A stretch of 64,000 nucleotides of DNA from Arabiibacter massiliensis (GTDB lineage Bacteria > Actinomycetota > Coriobacteriia > Coriobacteriales > Eggerthellaceae). The notes below the pieces were generated by a model. That model saw nothing but the letters and a program-made list of their open reading frames with translations. It was not told the origin of the DNA and searched no databases. Position numbers and translations under genes: made by a program. Where the stretch lies: contig NZ_LT827021.1 in assembly GCF_900169505.1 (NCBI RefSeq), positions 434,001-498,000 of the forward strand. The letters run 5' to 3'. This document shows, piece by piece, positions 25,313 through 32,983 of the stretch; position 1 is the first letter of the stretch; the number at the start of each line of letters is the position of its first letter.

Positions 25313-26542
25313 ATGAGGATCCTCAACGTCACGGCGCAGAAGCCGGACAGCACGGGAAGCGGCGTGTACCTGGCCCAGCTCGTGCGCTGCCAGGTGGAGG
25401 CGGGCCACGAGGCGGCCGTCGTGTGCGGCGTCGCGGCCGGCGACGAGGCGGCGCTGCCCGCGGGCGTTCCCGTGCGCCCCGTGCGCTTCGAGACGGACGC
25501 GCTGCCCTTCCCCGTGTGCGGCATGTCCGACGAGATGCCCTACCGCTCAACTCGCTACCGCGATCTGACGCCTGGGATGGCCGAGCGCTTCGAGCGCGCG
25601 TTCGCGGCCGCCCTGGCGGAGATGGACGAGGCGTTCCGGCCCGACGTGGTGATCTGCCACCACCTGTATCTGCTCACGGCCATCGCCCGCGAGCTTCTGC
25701 CGCACCGCCCGATGGGGGCCGTGTGCCATTCCACCGACCTGCGCCAGATGGCGACGCATGGGCTGGCGCGCGAGCGCATCGTGGCCGACGTGAGGGGGCT
25801 CGACGTCGTGCTTGCGCTGCACGAGGAGCAGAAGCGCCAGATCGAGCGGGTCTACGGGGTCGATCCCGGGCGCGTGCAGGTGGTGGGCACCGGCTACGAC
25901 GCCGCGACGTTCTCGCGGGAGGGGCGCGCCCTCGGCGCGGGGCCGCTCGCCGAGGGACGGCCCGCCGAACTCGTGTACGTGGGAAAGATCGCGCGCAAGA
26001 AGGGCCTGCTCAGCCTGCTGGAGGCGTTCGATGCGATGGATGCGCCCGCCGGCGCGCGGCTGCGCCTCGTGGGCGGGGCGGGCGATGCGGCCGAGCACGC
26101 GCTCATCTGCGAGCGGGCGCGCGCGTGCCGCCGCCCGGCGGAGCTCCTCGGCCGCAAGGCGCCGGCGGAGGTCGCGCGCATCTGCCGCGGCTCCGACGTG
26201 TTCGTGCTGCCGTCGTTCTACGAGGGGCTGCCGCTCGTGACGGTGGAGGCGCTCGCGTGCGGGTGCTCCGTGGTCATGACCGACCTGCCGGGCGTGCGGC
26301 CGTGGCTCGACGAGCGCATCCCCGGCGCGCCCGTCTCCTACGTGGAGCCGCCGCGCATGGAAGGCATCGACGAGCCGGCTGCGGACGACCTGCCCGCCTT
26401 CGAGCGGCGCCTGGCCCGCGCGCTCGAGGACGCCGTCGCGCGTCCGCCGCGCTTCTGCGACACCGAGGGCGCGTGCTGGGAGCGCTTGTCCGAGCGCATC
26501 CTCTCGCATATGGAGCGCGCGGCCGCGGCCCGGGAGTGCTAA
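25313..26542 (+). CDS. Family 4 (GT-B) glycosyltransferase
   Basis: 409 residues. N-terminal RILNVTAQKPDSTGSGVYLAQLVR is a donor/acceptor domain start of GT4-type enzymes; the C-terminal half has LVYVGKIARKKGLLSLLEAF and the EX7E-like PSFYEGLPLVTVEALACGCSVV nucleotide-sugar site. Cytoplasmic or membrane-associated transfer of a sugar to an unknown acceptor. ATG 25313 follows GAAGGCGGAAGGGG. It is the only gene in the selenium island with no evident selenium link; whether this is chance or a function (for example low-molecular-weight selenol glycosylation) cannot be told. Confidence 0.82.
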   Translation: MRILNVTAQKPDSTGSGVYLAQLVRCQVEAGHEAAVVCGVAAGDEAALPAGVPVRPVRFETDALPFPVCGMSDEMPYRSTRYRDLTPGMAERFERAFAAALAEMDEAFRPDVVICHHLYLLTAIARELLPHRPMGAVCHSTDLRQMATHGLARERIVADVRGLDVVLALHEEQKRQIERVYGVDPGRVQVVGTGYDAATFSREGRALGAGPLAEGRPAELVYVGKIARKKGLLSLLEAFDAMDAPAGARLRLVGGAGDAAEHALICERARACRRPAELLGRKAPAEVARICRGSDVFVLPSFYEGLPLVTVEALACGCSVVMTDLPGVRPWLDERIPGAPVSYVEPPRMEGIDEPAADDLPAFERRLARALEDAVARPPRFCDTEGACWERLSERILSHMERAAAAREC

Positions 26543-26588
26543 AGTGGACGGGTCGGTGCAAGATGGGAAGAGGGAAGGCGAGCGGGGC

Positions 26589-27734
26589 ATGATCTATTTG
26601 GACAACGCGGCGACGACGCTCATGAAGCCGCCCGAGGTGGCCGAGGCGGTGGCGCGCGCCATCGGCTCGTTCGGCGGCGTGGGGCGCGGCGTGCACGAGG
26701 CGTCCATCGCGGCGGGCATGGCGGTGTTCGACGCGCGGGAGCGCACGGCGCGGCTGCTCGGCGCGCCCTCGGCGGCGCGCGTCGCCTTCGCGGCCAACGC
26801 GACGGAGGCTCTCAACATCGCCATCGAGGGGCTGCTGCCCGACGGCGGGCGGGCCGTGACCACGGCGGCCTCGCACAACTCGGTGCTGCGGCCGCTGTTC
26901 CGCGCCCGCGACGAGCGCGGCTGCTCGGTGGAGGTGGCGCCGCATGGCGCGGACGGGTCGCTCGACTTCGCGGCTTTGGAGCGGCTGCTCGCGGGCGGGG
27001 CCGACCTCGTGGCCGTCGCGCACGCGTCCAACCTCACGGGCGACGTGTACGATGCGGCGCTCCTGGCGCGCATGGCGCACGAGGCGGGCGCGCTCATCGT
27101 GCTGGACGCGGCCCAGACGGCGGGCGCGCTGCCGGTGGACATGGGCGCGCTCGGCGCGGATGTCGTGTGCTTCACCGGCCACAAGAGCCTGTTCGGGCCG
27201 CAGGGCACGGGCGGCCTCGCCGTGGCGGAAGGCGTGGAGGTGTCGCCGCTTCTGGAGGGCGGCTCGGGCACGCACAGCTTCGACGAGCGCCACCCGCGCT
27301 TCATGCCCGAGGCCCTGGAGGCGGGCACGCTTAACGCGCACGGCCTGGCGGGCCTCGCGGCGGGCATTGCCTATCTGGAGGGCGTCGGCGTGGACGAGGT
27401 CGCGCGCCAGGCGGCGGCCCTCGTCGAGCGCTTCGAGGCGGGGGCGCTCGCCGTCCCCGGCGTGCGCGTGCTCGGCGGGCACGGCGGTATCGCGCGCTGC
27501 GGCATCGTCGCGCTCAACGTGGGCGGGGCCGACTCGGCGCTCGTGGCCGATCGGCTGGTGCAGGATTTCGGCATCTGCGTGCGCGCGGGCGCCCACTGCG
27601 CGCCGCTCATGCACCGCGCGCTCGGCACCGAGGGGCAGGGAGCCGTGCGCTTCAGCTTCTCGCACTTCAACACTGAGTACGAGGTGGACCAGGCCCTCGA
27701 GGCGCTCGAGGCCGTCGCCCGCGACCTGGCATGA
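26589..27734 (+). CDS. Cysteine desulfurase / selenocysteine lyase-like PLP enzyme
   Basis: 381 residues of aminotransferase class V. MIYLDNAATTLMKPPEV opens the protein; the PLP lysine is Lys199 in CFTGHKSLFGPQGTGG; the persulfide cysteine is Cys337 in RAGAHCAPLMHRALG. Such enzymes release S or Se from cysteine or selenocysteine. It is followed after 19 bp by yedF and is 46 bp after the glycosyltransferase, so a role feeding selenium to SelD through YedF is likely but inferred. Length fits NifS/CsdB-type enzymes. Confidence 0.88.
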   Translation: MIYLDNAATTLMKPPEVAEAVARAIGSFGGVGRGVHEASIAAGMAVFDARERTARLLGAPSAARVAFAANATEALNIAIEGLLPDGGRAVTTAASHNSVLRPLFRARDERGCSVEVAPHGADGSLDFAALERLLAGGADLVAVAHASNLTGDVYDAALLARMAHEAGALIVLDAAQTAGALPVDMGALGADVVCFTGHKSLFGPQGTGGLAVAEGVEVSPLLEGGSGTHSFDERHPRFMPEALEAGTLNAHGLAGLAAGIAYLEGVGVDEVARQAAALVERFEAGALAVPGVRVLGGHGGIARCGIVALNVGGADSALVADRLVQDFGICVRAGAHCAPLMHRALGTEGQGAVRFSFSHFNTEYEVDQALEALEAVARDLA

Positions 27735-27753
27735 CGACGAGGAAGGAAGCATC

Positions 27754-28359
27754 GTGAAGGTGATCGACGCGTTCGGGCTGCAGTGCCCCAAGCCGCTCGT
27801 GCTGGCGAAGAAGGAGATCGACGCGGGCGTGCGCGAGCTCGCGGTCAAGGTGGATAACGACACAGCGGTGAAGAACCTCTCGCGCCTTGCCGGCACGTCC
27901 GGCCTGGGCGTTTCCGTCGAAGGCATCGAGGGCGGGTTCCTCGTGACGTTCTCCGAGGGCGACGGGCCGGCTGGGCAGGCGCCGTCCGCTCCGGCTGCCG
28001 CCTGCCCGGCGTCCGGCGGCTGCGGCTACGCGGTGTTCGTCGGCAAGGACCACGTGGGGGAGGGCGACGGCGAGCTCGGCTACAACCTCATGAAGATGGC
28101 GCTCTACACCCTGGCCGAATGCGGCGAGCCGCCCGCGTCGCTTTTGTTCATGAACGCGGGCGTGAAGCTGGTGGCCGGCGGCGAGCAGCAGGTGGTCGAC
28201 AGCGTGAGGAGCCTGATGGAGCAGGGCGCCGAGGTGCTCGTGTGCGGCACGTGCCTGGACTTCTACGGCCTCAAGGACAGGCTCGCGGCGGGCGAGGCGT
28301 CCAACATGTACGACATCCTCGGGCGCATGCGCGAGGCCGCCAAAGTGATCTCGCTGTAG
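27754..28359 (+). CDS. yedF: Selenium-metabolism sulfurtransferase-like protein YedF
   Basis: 201 residues in two parts. Residues 1-72 are a TusA-like domain with the active cysteine in DAFGLQCPKPLVLAKK. After an Ala/Pro linker, residues about 88-201 form a DsrE-like domain with CGYAVFVGKDHVGEGD, MNAGVKLV and VCGTCLDFYGLKDRL. This pair is known from selenium-using bacteria, where the gene travels with selD. Start GTG 27754 has AGGAAGGAAG upstream. Confidence 0.9.
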   Translation: MKVIDAFGLQCPKPLVLAKKEIDAGVRELAVKVDNDTAVKNLSRLAGTSGLGVSVEGIEGGFLVTFSEGDGPAGQAPSAPAAACPASGGCGYAVFVGKDHVGEGDGELGYNLMKMALYTLAECGEPPASLLFMNAGVKLVAGGEQQVVDSVRSLMEQGAEVLVCGTCLDFYGLKDRLAAGEASNMYDILGRMREAAKVISL

Positions 28360-28367
28360 GCCGCGCC

Positions 28368-28622
28368 ATGGGTTTCGATTACGTGCTGGCCTTCGAGTCG
28401 ACGCATGCCGCGATGGCCGCCGACAAATTCCTCTCGCCTGGAGGGGCGAAGCTCATCCCCACGCCGCGCGCCGTGAGCGCCGGCTGCGGCATGTCCCTGC
28501 GCTTCACGGCCGCGGACGACGCCGAGGCCCTCGCCCGCGTGCGCTCCGTGGAGGCCGCGCGGGGCCTGGCCGCCCTCTACCGCATGGAAGACGGCGCATG
28601 CGACCTGGTAGAGCGCCTGTGA
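28368..28622 (+). CDS. DUF3343 protein, putative Se/S carrier
   Basis: 84 residues: DYVLAFESTHAAMAADKFLSPGGAKLIPTPRAVSAGCGMSLRF. The single central cysteine in SAGCGMSLRF and the length match DUF3343 proteins, thought to bind or carry sulfur or selenium because they occur beside YedF, SelD and cysteine desulfurases. Begins 8 bp after yedF. Its biochemical role has not been shown. Confidence 0.8.
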   Translation: MGFDYVLAFESTHAAMAADKFLSPGGAKLIPTPRAVSAGCGMSLRFTAADDAEALARVRSVEAARGLAALYRMEDGACDLVERL

Positions 28623-28627
28623 GCATT

Positions 28628-28792
28628 GTCATCCTGAGCGGAGCGAACGAAGTGAGCGCAGTCGAAGGATCCCGTGCGGCGACAGCCGTGACGCTTACTG
28701 CTGGCGCCGCGCGGGATCCTTCGACTCCGCGCTGACGCGCTCCGCTCAGGATGACAAGGGGGGGGGCGCTGACGCGCTCCGCTCAGGATGAC
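28628..28792. repeat. Palindromic repeat E, copy 2, overlapping the selD 3' end
   Basis: Runs from GTCATCCTGAGCG (28628) to CGCTCAGGATGAC (28755), with the same inner AGTCGAAGGATCC/GGATCCTTCGACT arms as copy 1, and a second right half ending at 28792. The outer end overlaps the last codons and stop of selD. It separates the convergent DUF3343 gene and selD. Confidence 0.82.
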
Positions 28793-29862
28793 AAGGGGGC
28801 GAACCGTATCGTCCCCGCCTCGCCCTCGACGACGCAGCCGATGAGCGCGGGGGGCCGTCCGGCGGCCTCGCGGAAGGTCCTCTCGAAGGCAGCGGCACGC
28901 TCGGGCGCGACGGCGGCCAGGATGCCTCCCGACGTCTGCGGGTCGCAGATGACGGCCATGCGGTTGTCGAACTCCTCGTCGTCGAGCGCCCCCTGCGCCA
29001 CGTAGGCCTCGGCCCGGTCCATGATGGCGAAGGTGCGGTTGGGCCTGCAATAGGCCGCCGCATGCTCGAACACCCCTTCGAACAGGGGCAACGCGTCGAA
29101 GTCCAGCTCGGCCGCGCAGCCGCTCGCCGCGAGCATCTCGTGGAGGTGCCCCGCCAGCCCGAACCCGGTGACGTCGGTGGCCGCGTGCGCCCCGGCAGCC
29201 CGGCACGCCCGCCCGCCGGCGGCGTTGAGCTCCATCATCGACTCCACGACAGGGCGCAGCCCCTCCTCGTCTGCGAGTCCGCACGACTTCGCCGCCACCA
29301 TGATGCCCGTTCCCAAGGGCTTCGTCAGGTAGAGCGCGTCGCCCGGCCGCGCGCCGGCGTTGGCCAGGATGCGGTCGGGATGCACGGTGCCGAACACGGC
29401 CAAGCCGTACTTCGGCTCCGCGTCGTCGATGGTGTGGCCGCCCGCCACGAACGCGCCCGCCTCCCGCACCGCGTCCGCGCCGCCGCGCAGGATGGCCGCC
29501 GCCACGTCGGGCCCGAGCGCGCAATCGAGCGCGAGCAGGTTCAGCGCCACGTGCGGCACGGCTCCCATGGCGAACACGTCGGAGAGCGCGTTGGCCGCCG
29601 CCACGCGCCCGAACTCGTAGGGATCGTCCACGATGGGCGTGAAGAAGTCCACCGTGAGCACGGCCGCTGCGTCGTCGGAGAGCTTCCAGACGGCGGCGTC
29701 GTCGCTCGTCTCGAAGCCGAGCAGCAGCCGCTCGTCGGGAGGCATGCCCGCCGGCGCGGCGATCTTCGCCAGTATGTCCTCGAGGTCGCCCGGACCCCAC
29801 TTCGCCGCTCAACCGCCCTTCGACGTGAGCGTGGTGAGCATGATGCGCTCCGCTTCACTCAT
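28783..29862 (-). CDS. selD: Selenide, water dikinase SelD, itself a selenoprotein
   Basis: 359 residues if the in-frame TGA at 29809-29811 is read as Sec18. Makes selenophosphate from selenide and ATP. The start MSEAERIMLTTLTSKGG-U-AAKWGPGDLEDIL places Sec where E. coli SelD has catalytic Cys17; the lysine three residues on is the other conserved active-site residue. Then LLLGFETSDDAAV, VDFFTPIVDDPYEFGRVAAANALSDVFAMG and DVTGFGLAGH follow the family. A call starting at the later ATG (29745) would miss the active site. The ATG overlaps the LysR stop by 8 bp. The last codons (PLSS) come from repeat E. Confidence 0.93.
29778..29811 (-). promoter_or_regulatory. UGA(Sec) codon of selD with a candidate SECIS stem
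   Basis: TGA at 29809-29811 on the minus strand. About 10 bases downstream in the mRNA, GGGGTC pairs with GACCTC around a CGGGC loop. It is less convincing than the fdhF hairpin, but the UGA is supported by the aligned SelD active site. Confidence 0.55.
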
Positions 29863-30778
29863 GGATGCTTCCTTCCGTCGCGTTTTTGCCCGCCTGCTCG
29901 CTTATCGCGTCGACGAACTCCAGTATGGCATCGTTGCAGTCCAAAGGATAGATGAGGCTTATGGTGACGCGCCCTCCTTCTTCGAGGGGGATGAAGTCGA
30001 AGAACGGGTGCGCGCCCGCCCAATCCTCGCAGACGATGACGATGGAGCCGTCCTCCGCCGCCGTGTTGAGGTCGCCCACGTCGTAGGGGGCGCATTCGGC
30101 GAGCCGGATGCGCGGATGCTCGGAGACGATGCGGGCCCGCACCAGGTCGTAGGCGGGCGTCGTGTTGGGCGGGCCGAGCAGCACCTTCTCGTCGTGCAGA
30201 TCCGCGAACGTGAGGCGCTCCTTCTTGCACAGGCGGTGCCCCTGCGGCACCGCGCAGACCACCGGGGTGGTGTAGATGTCCCTGACCCGGCATTTCTTGA
30301 ACCAGCTCCAGCCTTCGCCGGGCTTGATGGCCGCGGCGACGTCGATCTCGTTCCCCAGTTCGAGGAAGTATTTCTGCCACTGCTCGAACTCGTCGGGGAT
30401 GGAGACGATGGTCAGCTTCAACGTGGGATGGTCGACCTCGATGTCCTTCCACCATGCGGCGATCTTCCTCGTGGGCCTGAGAAGCGACGTCGCGAGGCGG
30501 ATGACGTGGGTTTCGGCGCTGCCTATCCGGCGGGCCTCCTCCGTGGCTTTCTGCGATTCCGCGATGAACGCCTTCGCCTTCTCGTACAGGTACTCGCCCG
30601 CGGGGGTGGGCTTGATGCCGCGGTTGGTGCGCGAGAGCAGCTCCACGCCGACGTCCCTCTCGAGCAGGTTCACCTGCTTGATGAGCGCGTTGGGCGAGAC
30701 GAACAGATCCGCCGCCGCTTTCGAGAAGCTCCCGCGCTCGACGACGCGAACGAATCCCTCCAAATGCCGGTCGTGCAT
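29855..30778 (-). CDS. LysR-family transcriptional regulator upstream of selD
   Basis: About 307 residues from ATG 30778 (GGGGGG about 8 bases upstream) or 313 from ATG 30796. The N-terminal winged HTH is HLEGFVRVVERGSFSKAAADLFVSPNALIKQVNLLERDVG, followed by a periplasmic-binding-like effector domain ending near residue 290. It is divergent from the exported Fe-S protein gene at 30948, a normal LysR target layout, and its stop overlaps the selD start by 8 bp, so selD may be translated from the same message. Effector unknown. Confidence 0.86.
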   Translation of the reverse strand: MHDRHLEGFVRVVERGSFSKAAADLFVSPNALIKQVNLLERDVGVELLSRTNRGIKPTPAGEYLYEKAKAFIAESQKATEEARRIGSAETHVIRLATSLLRPTRKIAAWWKDIEVDHPTLKLTIVSIPDEFEQWQKYFLELGNEIDVAAAIKPGEGWSWFKKCRVRDIYTTPVVCAVPQGHRLCKKERLTFADLHDEKVLLGPPNTTPAYDLVRARIVSEHPRIRLAECAPYDVGDLNTAAEDGSIVIVCEDWAGAHPFFDFIPLEEGGRVTISLIYPLDCNDAILEFVDAISEQAGKNATEGSIHE

Positions 30779-30813
30779 CCCCCGTGCCCCCCTCATGCGA
30801 CTCCAGCCGCATA

Positions 30814-30829
30814 TGAACCTTTTGGTTCA
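30814..30829. promoter_or_regulatory. Palindrome in the LysR / Fe-S protein divergent promoter region
   Basis: TGAACC-TTTT-GGTTCA is a perfect 6-bp inverted repeat with the T-N-A form of LysR boxes. On the minus strand a TACAAT (forward 30834-30839) next to it could be the LysR -10. A close match, TGAACCATTTGTTCA, occurs at 53505-53519. Confidence 0.45.
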
Positions 30830-30947
30830 GGCGATTGTACCACATCGGGACTTCCGGATGCTCTGTCCTCCTTCTACCATTGTGAGGCGAAGGCGGTCAG
30901 AACGCCTGATGGGGAAAGATGTTGGGGATTCAGGAAGGAGAGGGATC

Positions 30948-32408
30948 ATGTCCAGGCAATTCATCGAGATCGACGAGGAAGTCACCCCGCAGGGAGGCAT
31001 CAAGCGGCGCGACTTCCTGAAGTGCGCGGCCGTCGGCGCCATGGGGGCGTCCATGGCCTCGCTGTTCGGCTGCAGCCAGGCGCCCGGCGACGCGAAGGCC
31101 GCCGAGCCCGAGGGGGCGGCACCTGCGGCTCAGGTGAAGGCCCCCGCGACGACGGGCGCGGTCGCCAGCGGTGGACGCGTCGACCCCCTGACGAGCGACG
31201 CGCTCATGCAGCAGGTTCTGGAGGAGTCGGAGGTGGCGGGCGACGTCGTCATGTCGGACGGCACCGTGATCCCCGAGATCTACGTGCGCATGCGCAACCG
31301 CATCAACCGCATCGGCAAGGGCATCGGCTCGCATCCCGCCAAGGAGAGCTGGGACATGATCATGTACCTGTTCAGCGAGGAGGACGCCGAGCATTACCTT
31401 GAGATGCTCATGCACGAGTTCTTCACGGCGGCCAACTACTCGGTGCTCTCCGGGCGCTCGGAGGACGAATGCGCGGAGATCCTCGAGGACATGGCGGACC
31501 GCTGTTTGATCTACCGCGTGCGCCGCGCCGGCCTGACGTACTTCCTGCTGTTGCCCCATATCAACGGCTTCTGGGAGTTCTACGAGCTGAAGCTGGCCTA
31601 CGAGAGCGGCGACCCCTACAACACGCAGCCGGGAGGCCCCATCGCCGAGTTCAACCAGCAGGGGATCATGGCCGATGCGAACGACTACGACCTGACGTTC
31701 CCGCTGTTCCGCTCGTATCCCATCAGCCTCGACGTCATCGAGGGCGACGCCTTCGAGCCGTGGCAGGACTGGCGGGCGCTTATCAAGCGCAACAAGACCA
31801 TCACGGTGTCGCCGTGCCAATGCCGCACCATGTGGAACGCCCTCGAGGTCGACTATCCCGAGGACCATCCCATCAGGACGTGCCTGTCGCTCGGCGAGAT
31901 GGCCGAGTACTTCATCGAGAACGGCATCGGCGACCAGATCGCCCAGGATGAGGCCATCGCCGTGGTGGAGGACGCCATCGCGCACGGCATGGTGCCCGAG
32001 TCGGTGTGCGCGCAGAATGCCGACATCATCTGCTGCTGCCACGGCGACAGCTGCGGCAACCTCAAGGGCTACCTCGCGGCCGGCGGCGGCAACTGCGGCA
32101 CGTACTTCAGCGCCTACACGTTGAAGTACGACGCCGAGAAGTGCATCGGCTGCGGGAAGTGCGTCGACATCTGCCCGATGCACTCCGTCACGATCGAGGA
32201 CGGCAAATGCGTCATGGACGCGCTCTGCGTGCGGTGCGGCCACTGCGTCGAGGCCTGCCCGCAAAGCGCCCGTATCCTGACCCCCACCGAGGGCTATCCG
32301 GATCTGCCCAACGAGTACATCGACTGCAACCGCTACTTCGCGAAGGACCGCATGGCTCGCGGGTTGACGGAGGACTTCACCGACACGAAGCTCCAGGTGG
32401 AGGCGTAG
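30948..32408 (+). CDS. Tat-exported 4Fe-4S protein of unknown function
   Basis: 486 residues. KRRDFLKCAAVG (about residues 19-30) is a twin-arginine signal, and SLFGC42 may be a lipobox, so it probably acts outside the membrane. The middle part matches a widespread anaerobe pattern: SPCQCRTMWN, then RTCLSLGEMAEYFI, and ICCCHGDSC. The C-terminus has two 4Fe-4S motifs, CIGCGKCVDICPMHSV and CVRCGHCVEACPQSA. Most relatives I know of this type are cytoplasmic; export is unusual. Divergent from LysR; hypA follows after 75 bp. ATG 30948 follows GGAAGGAGAGGG. No substrate can be assigned. Confidence 0.75.
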   Translation: MSRQFIEIDEEVTPQGGIKRRDFLKCAAVGAMGASMASLFGCSQAPGDAKAAEPEGAAPAAQVKAPATTGAVASGGRVDPLTSDALMQQVLEESEVAGDVVMSDGTVIPEIYVRMRNRINRIGKGIGSHPAKESWDMIMYLFSEEDAEHYLEMLMHEFFTAANYSVLSGRSEDECAEILEDMADRCLIYRVRRAGLTYFLLLPHINGFWEFYELKLAYESGDPYNTQPGGPIAEFNQQGIMADANDYDLTFPLFRSYPISLDVIEGDAFEPWQDWRALIKRNKTITVSPCQCRTMWNALEVDYPEDHPIRTCLSLGEMAEYFIENGIGDQIAQDEAIAVVEDAIAHGMVPESVCAQNADIICCCHGDSCGNLKGYLAAGGGNCGTYFSAYTLKYDAEKCIGCGKCVDICPMHSVTIEDGKCVMDALCVRCGHCVEACPQSARILTPTEGYPDLPNEYIDCNRYFAKDRMARGLTEDFTDTKLQVEA

Positions 32409-32483
32409 GGCGAAGGCGATGAGCTGCGGCGGGGGCGTGTGCTTCCGCCGCAGGCTCGGCACGCAGGGGAGAAGGGGTGCTTC

Positions 32484-32885
32484 ATGCATGAGATGTCGCT
32501 TGTCCGCAACGTGATGGACATCGTGCTCGAGCGGGCGGAGGCGGCGGGCGCGTCACGCGTCGTCGCCGTGCACGTGCTGGTGGGCGAGGGACGCGATGTG
32601 GTCAACGAGCTGTTCGAGGGCCTCTTCCGGTTCCTGGCCCGCGGCACCATCGCCGAGGACGCGGAGCTCGTGCTGGTGGAGATGCCCTATATGGTCCGGT
32701 GCAATCGATGCGGCGCGCCGTTCCACCTGAACGTGATGGATGAGGGGACCTGGACCTGCCCTCGCTGCGAAGCGGCGCGGGACTACGCGCTCGTGAGCGG
32801 CATGGAGCTGACCATCTCCGAGCTGGAGATCGAAGTCGAGGAACGCGAGGCGCTCATGACCTGCGGCCAGCCCTCGAGCGGTTGA
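32484..32885 (+). CDS. hypA: Hydrogenase nickel-incorporation protein HypA
   Basis: 133 residues. MHEMSLVRNVMD holds His2, the nickel ligand; CNRCGAPF and CPRCEAARD form the zinc site with two CxxC pairs. Delivers nickel to the NiFe large subunit with HypB. Here it is separated from the formate hydrogenlyase operon by about 15 kb, and hypB-F are not in the window. It lies 75 bp after the exported Fe-S gene. Start 32484 is fixed by His2. The C-terminal ~20 residues are longer than usual. Confidence 0.9.
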   Translation: MHEMSLVRNVMDIVLERAEAAGASRVVAVHVLVGEGRDVVNELFEGLFRFLARGTIAEDAELVLVEMPYMVRCNRCGAPFHLNVMDEGTWTCPRCEAARDYALVSGMELTISELEIEVEEREALMTCGQPSSG

Positions 32886-32909
32886 GCTCTTCCTGTCGTC
32901 TGAGCGGGT

Positions 32910-32945
32910 GAAGCGCCGCCCGGGCTGCTGCCCGGACGGCGCTTC
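32910..32945. terminator. Hairpin between convergent hypA and flavoprotein gene
   Basis: GAAGCGCCG (32910-32918) pairs with CGGCGCTTC (32937-32945), with further near-pairing of the inner CCGGG/CCCGG. No long T-run on either strand, so termination is likely but not certain. Confidence 0.5.
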
Positions 32946-32983
32946 GAGGAGGGAGGGACTCGCGTCGAGCAGATGTTTTCGGC

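Noticed and set aside
29746..29862. selD starting at the internal ATG 29745
   Set aside because: That start loses the catalytic segment; the upstream frame through UGA restores a normal SelD N-terminus.
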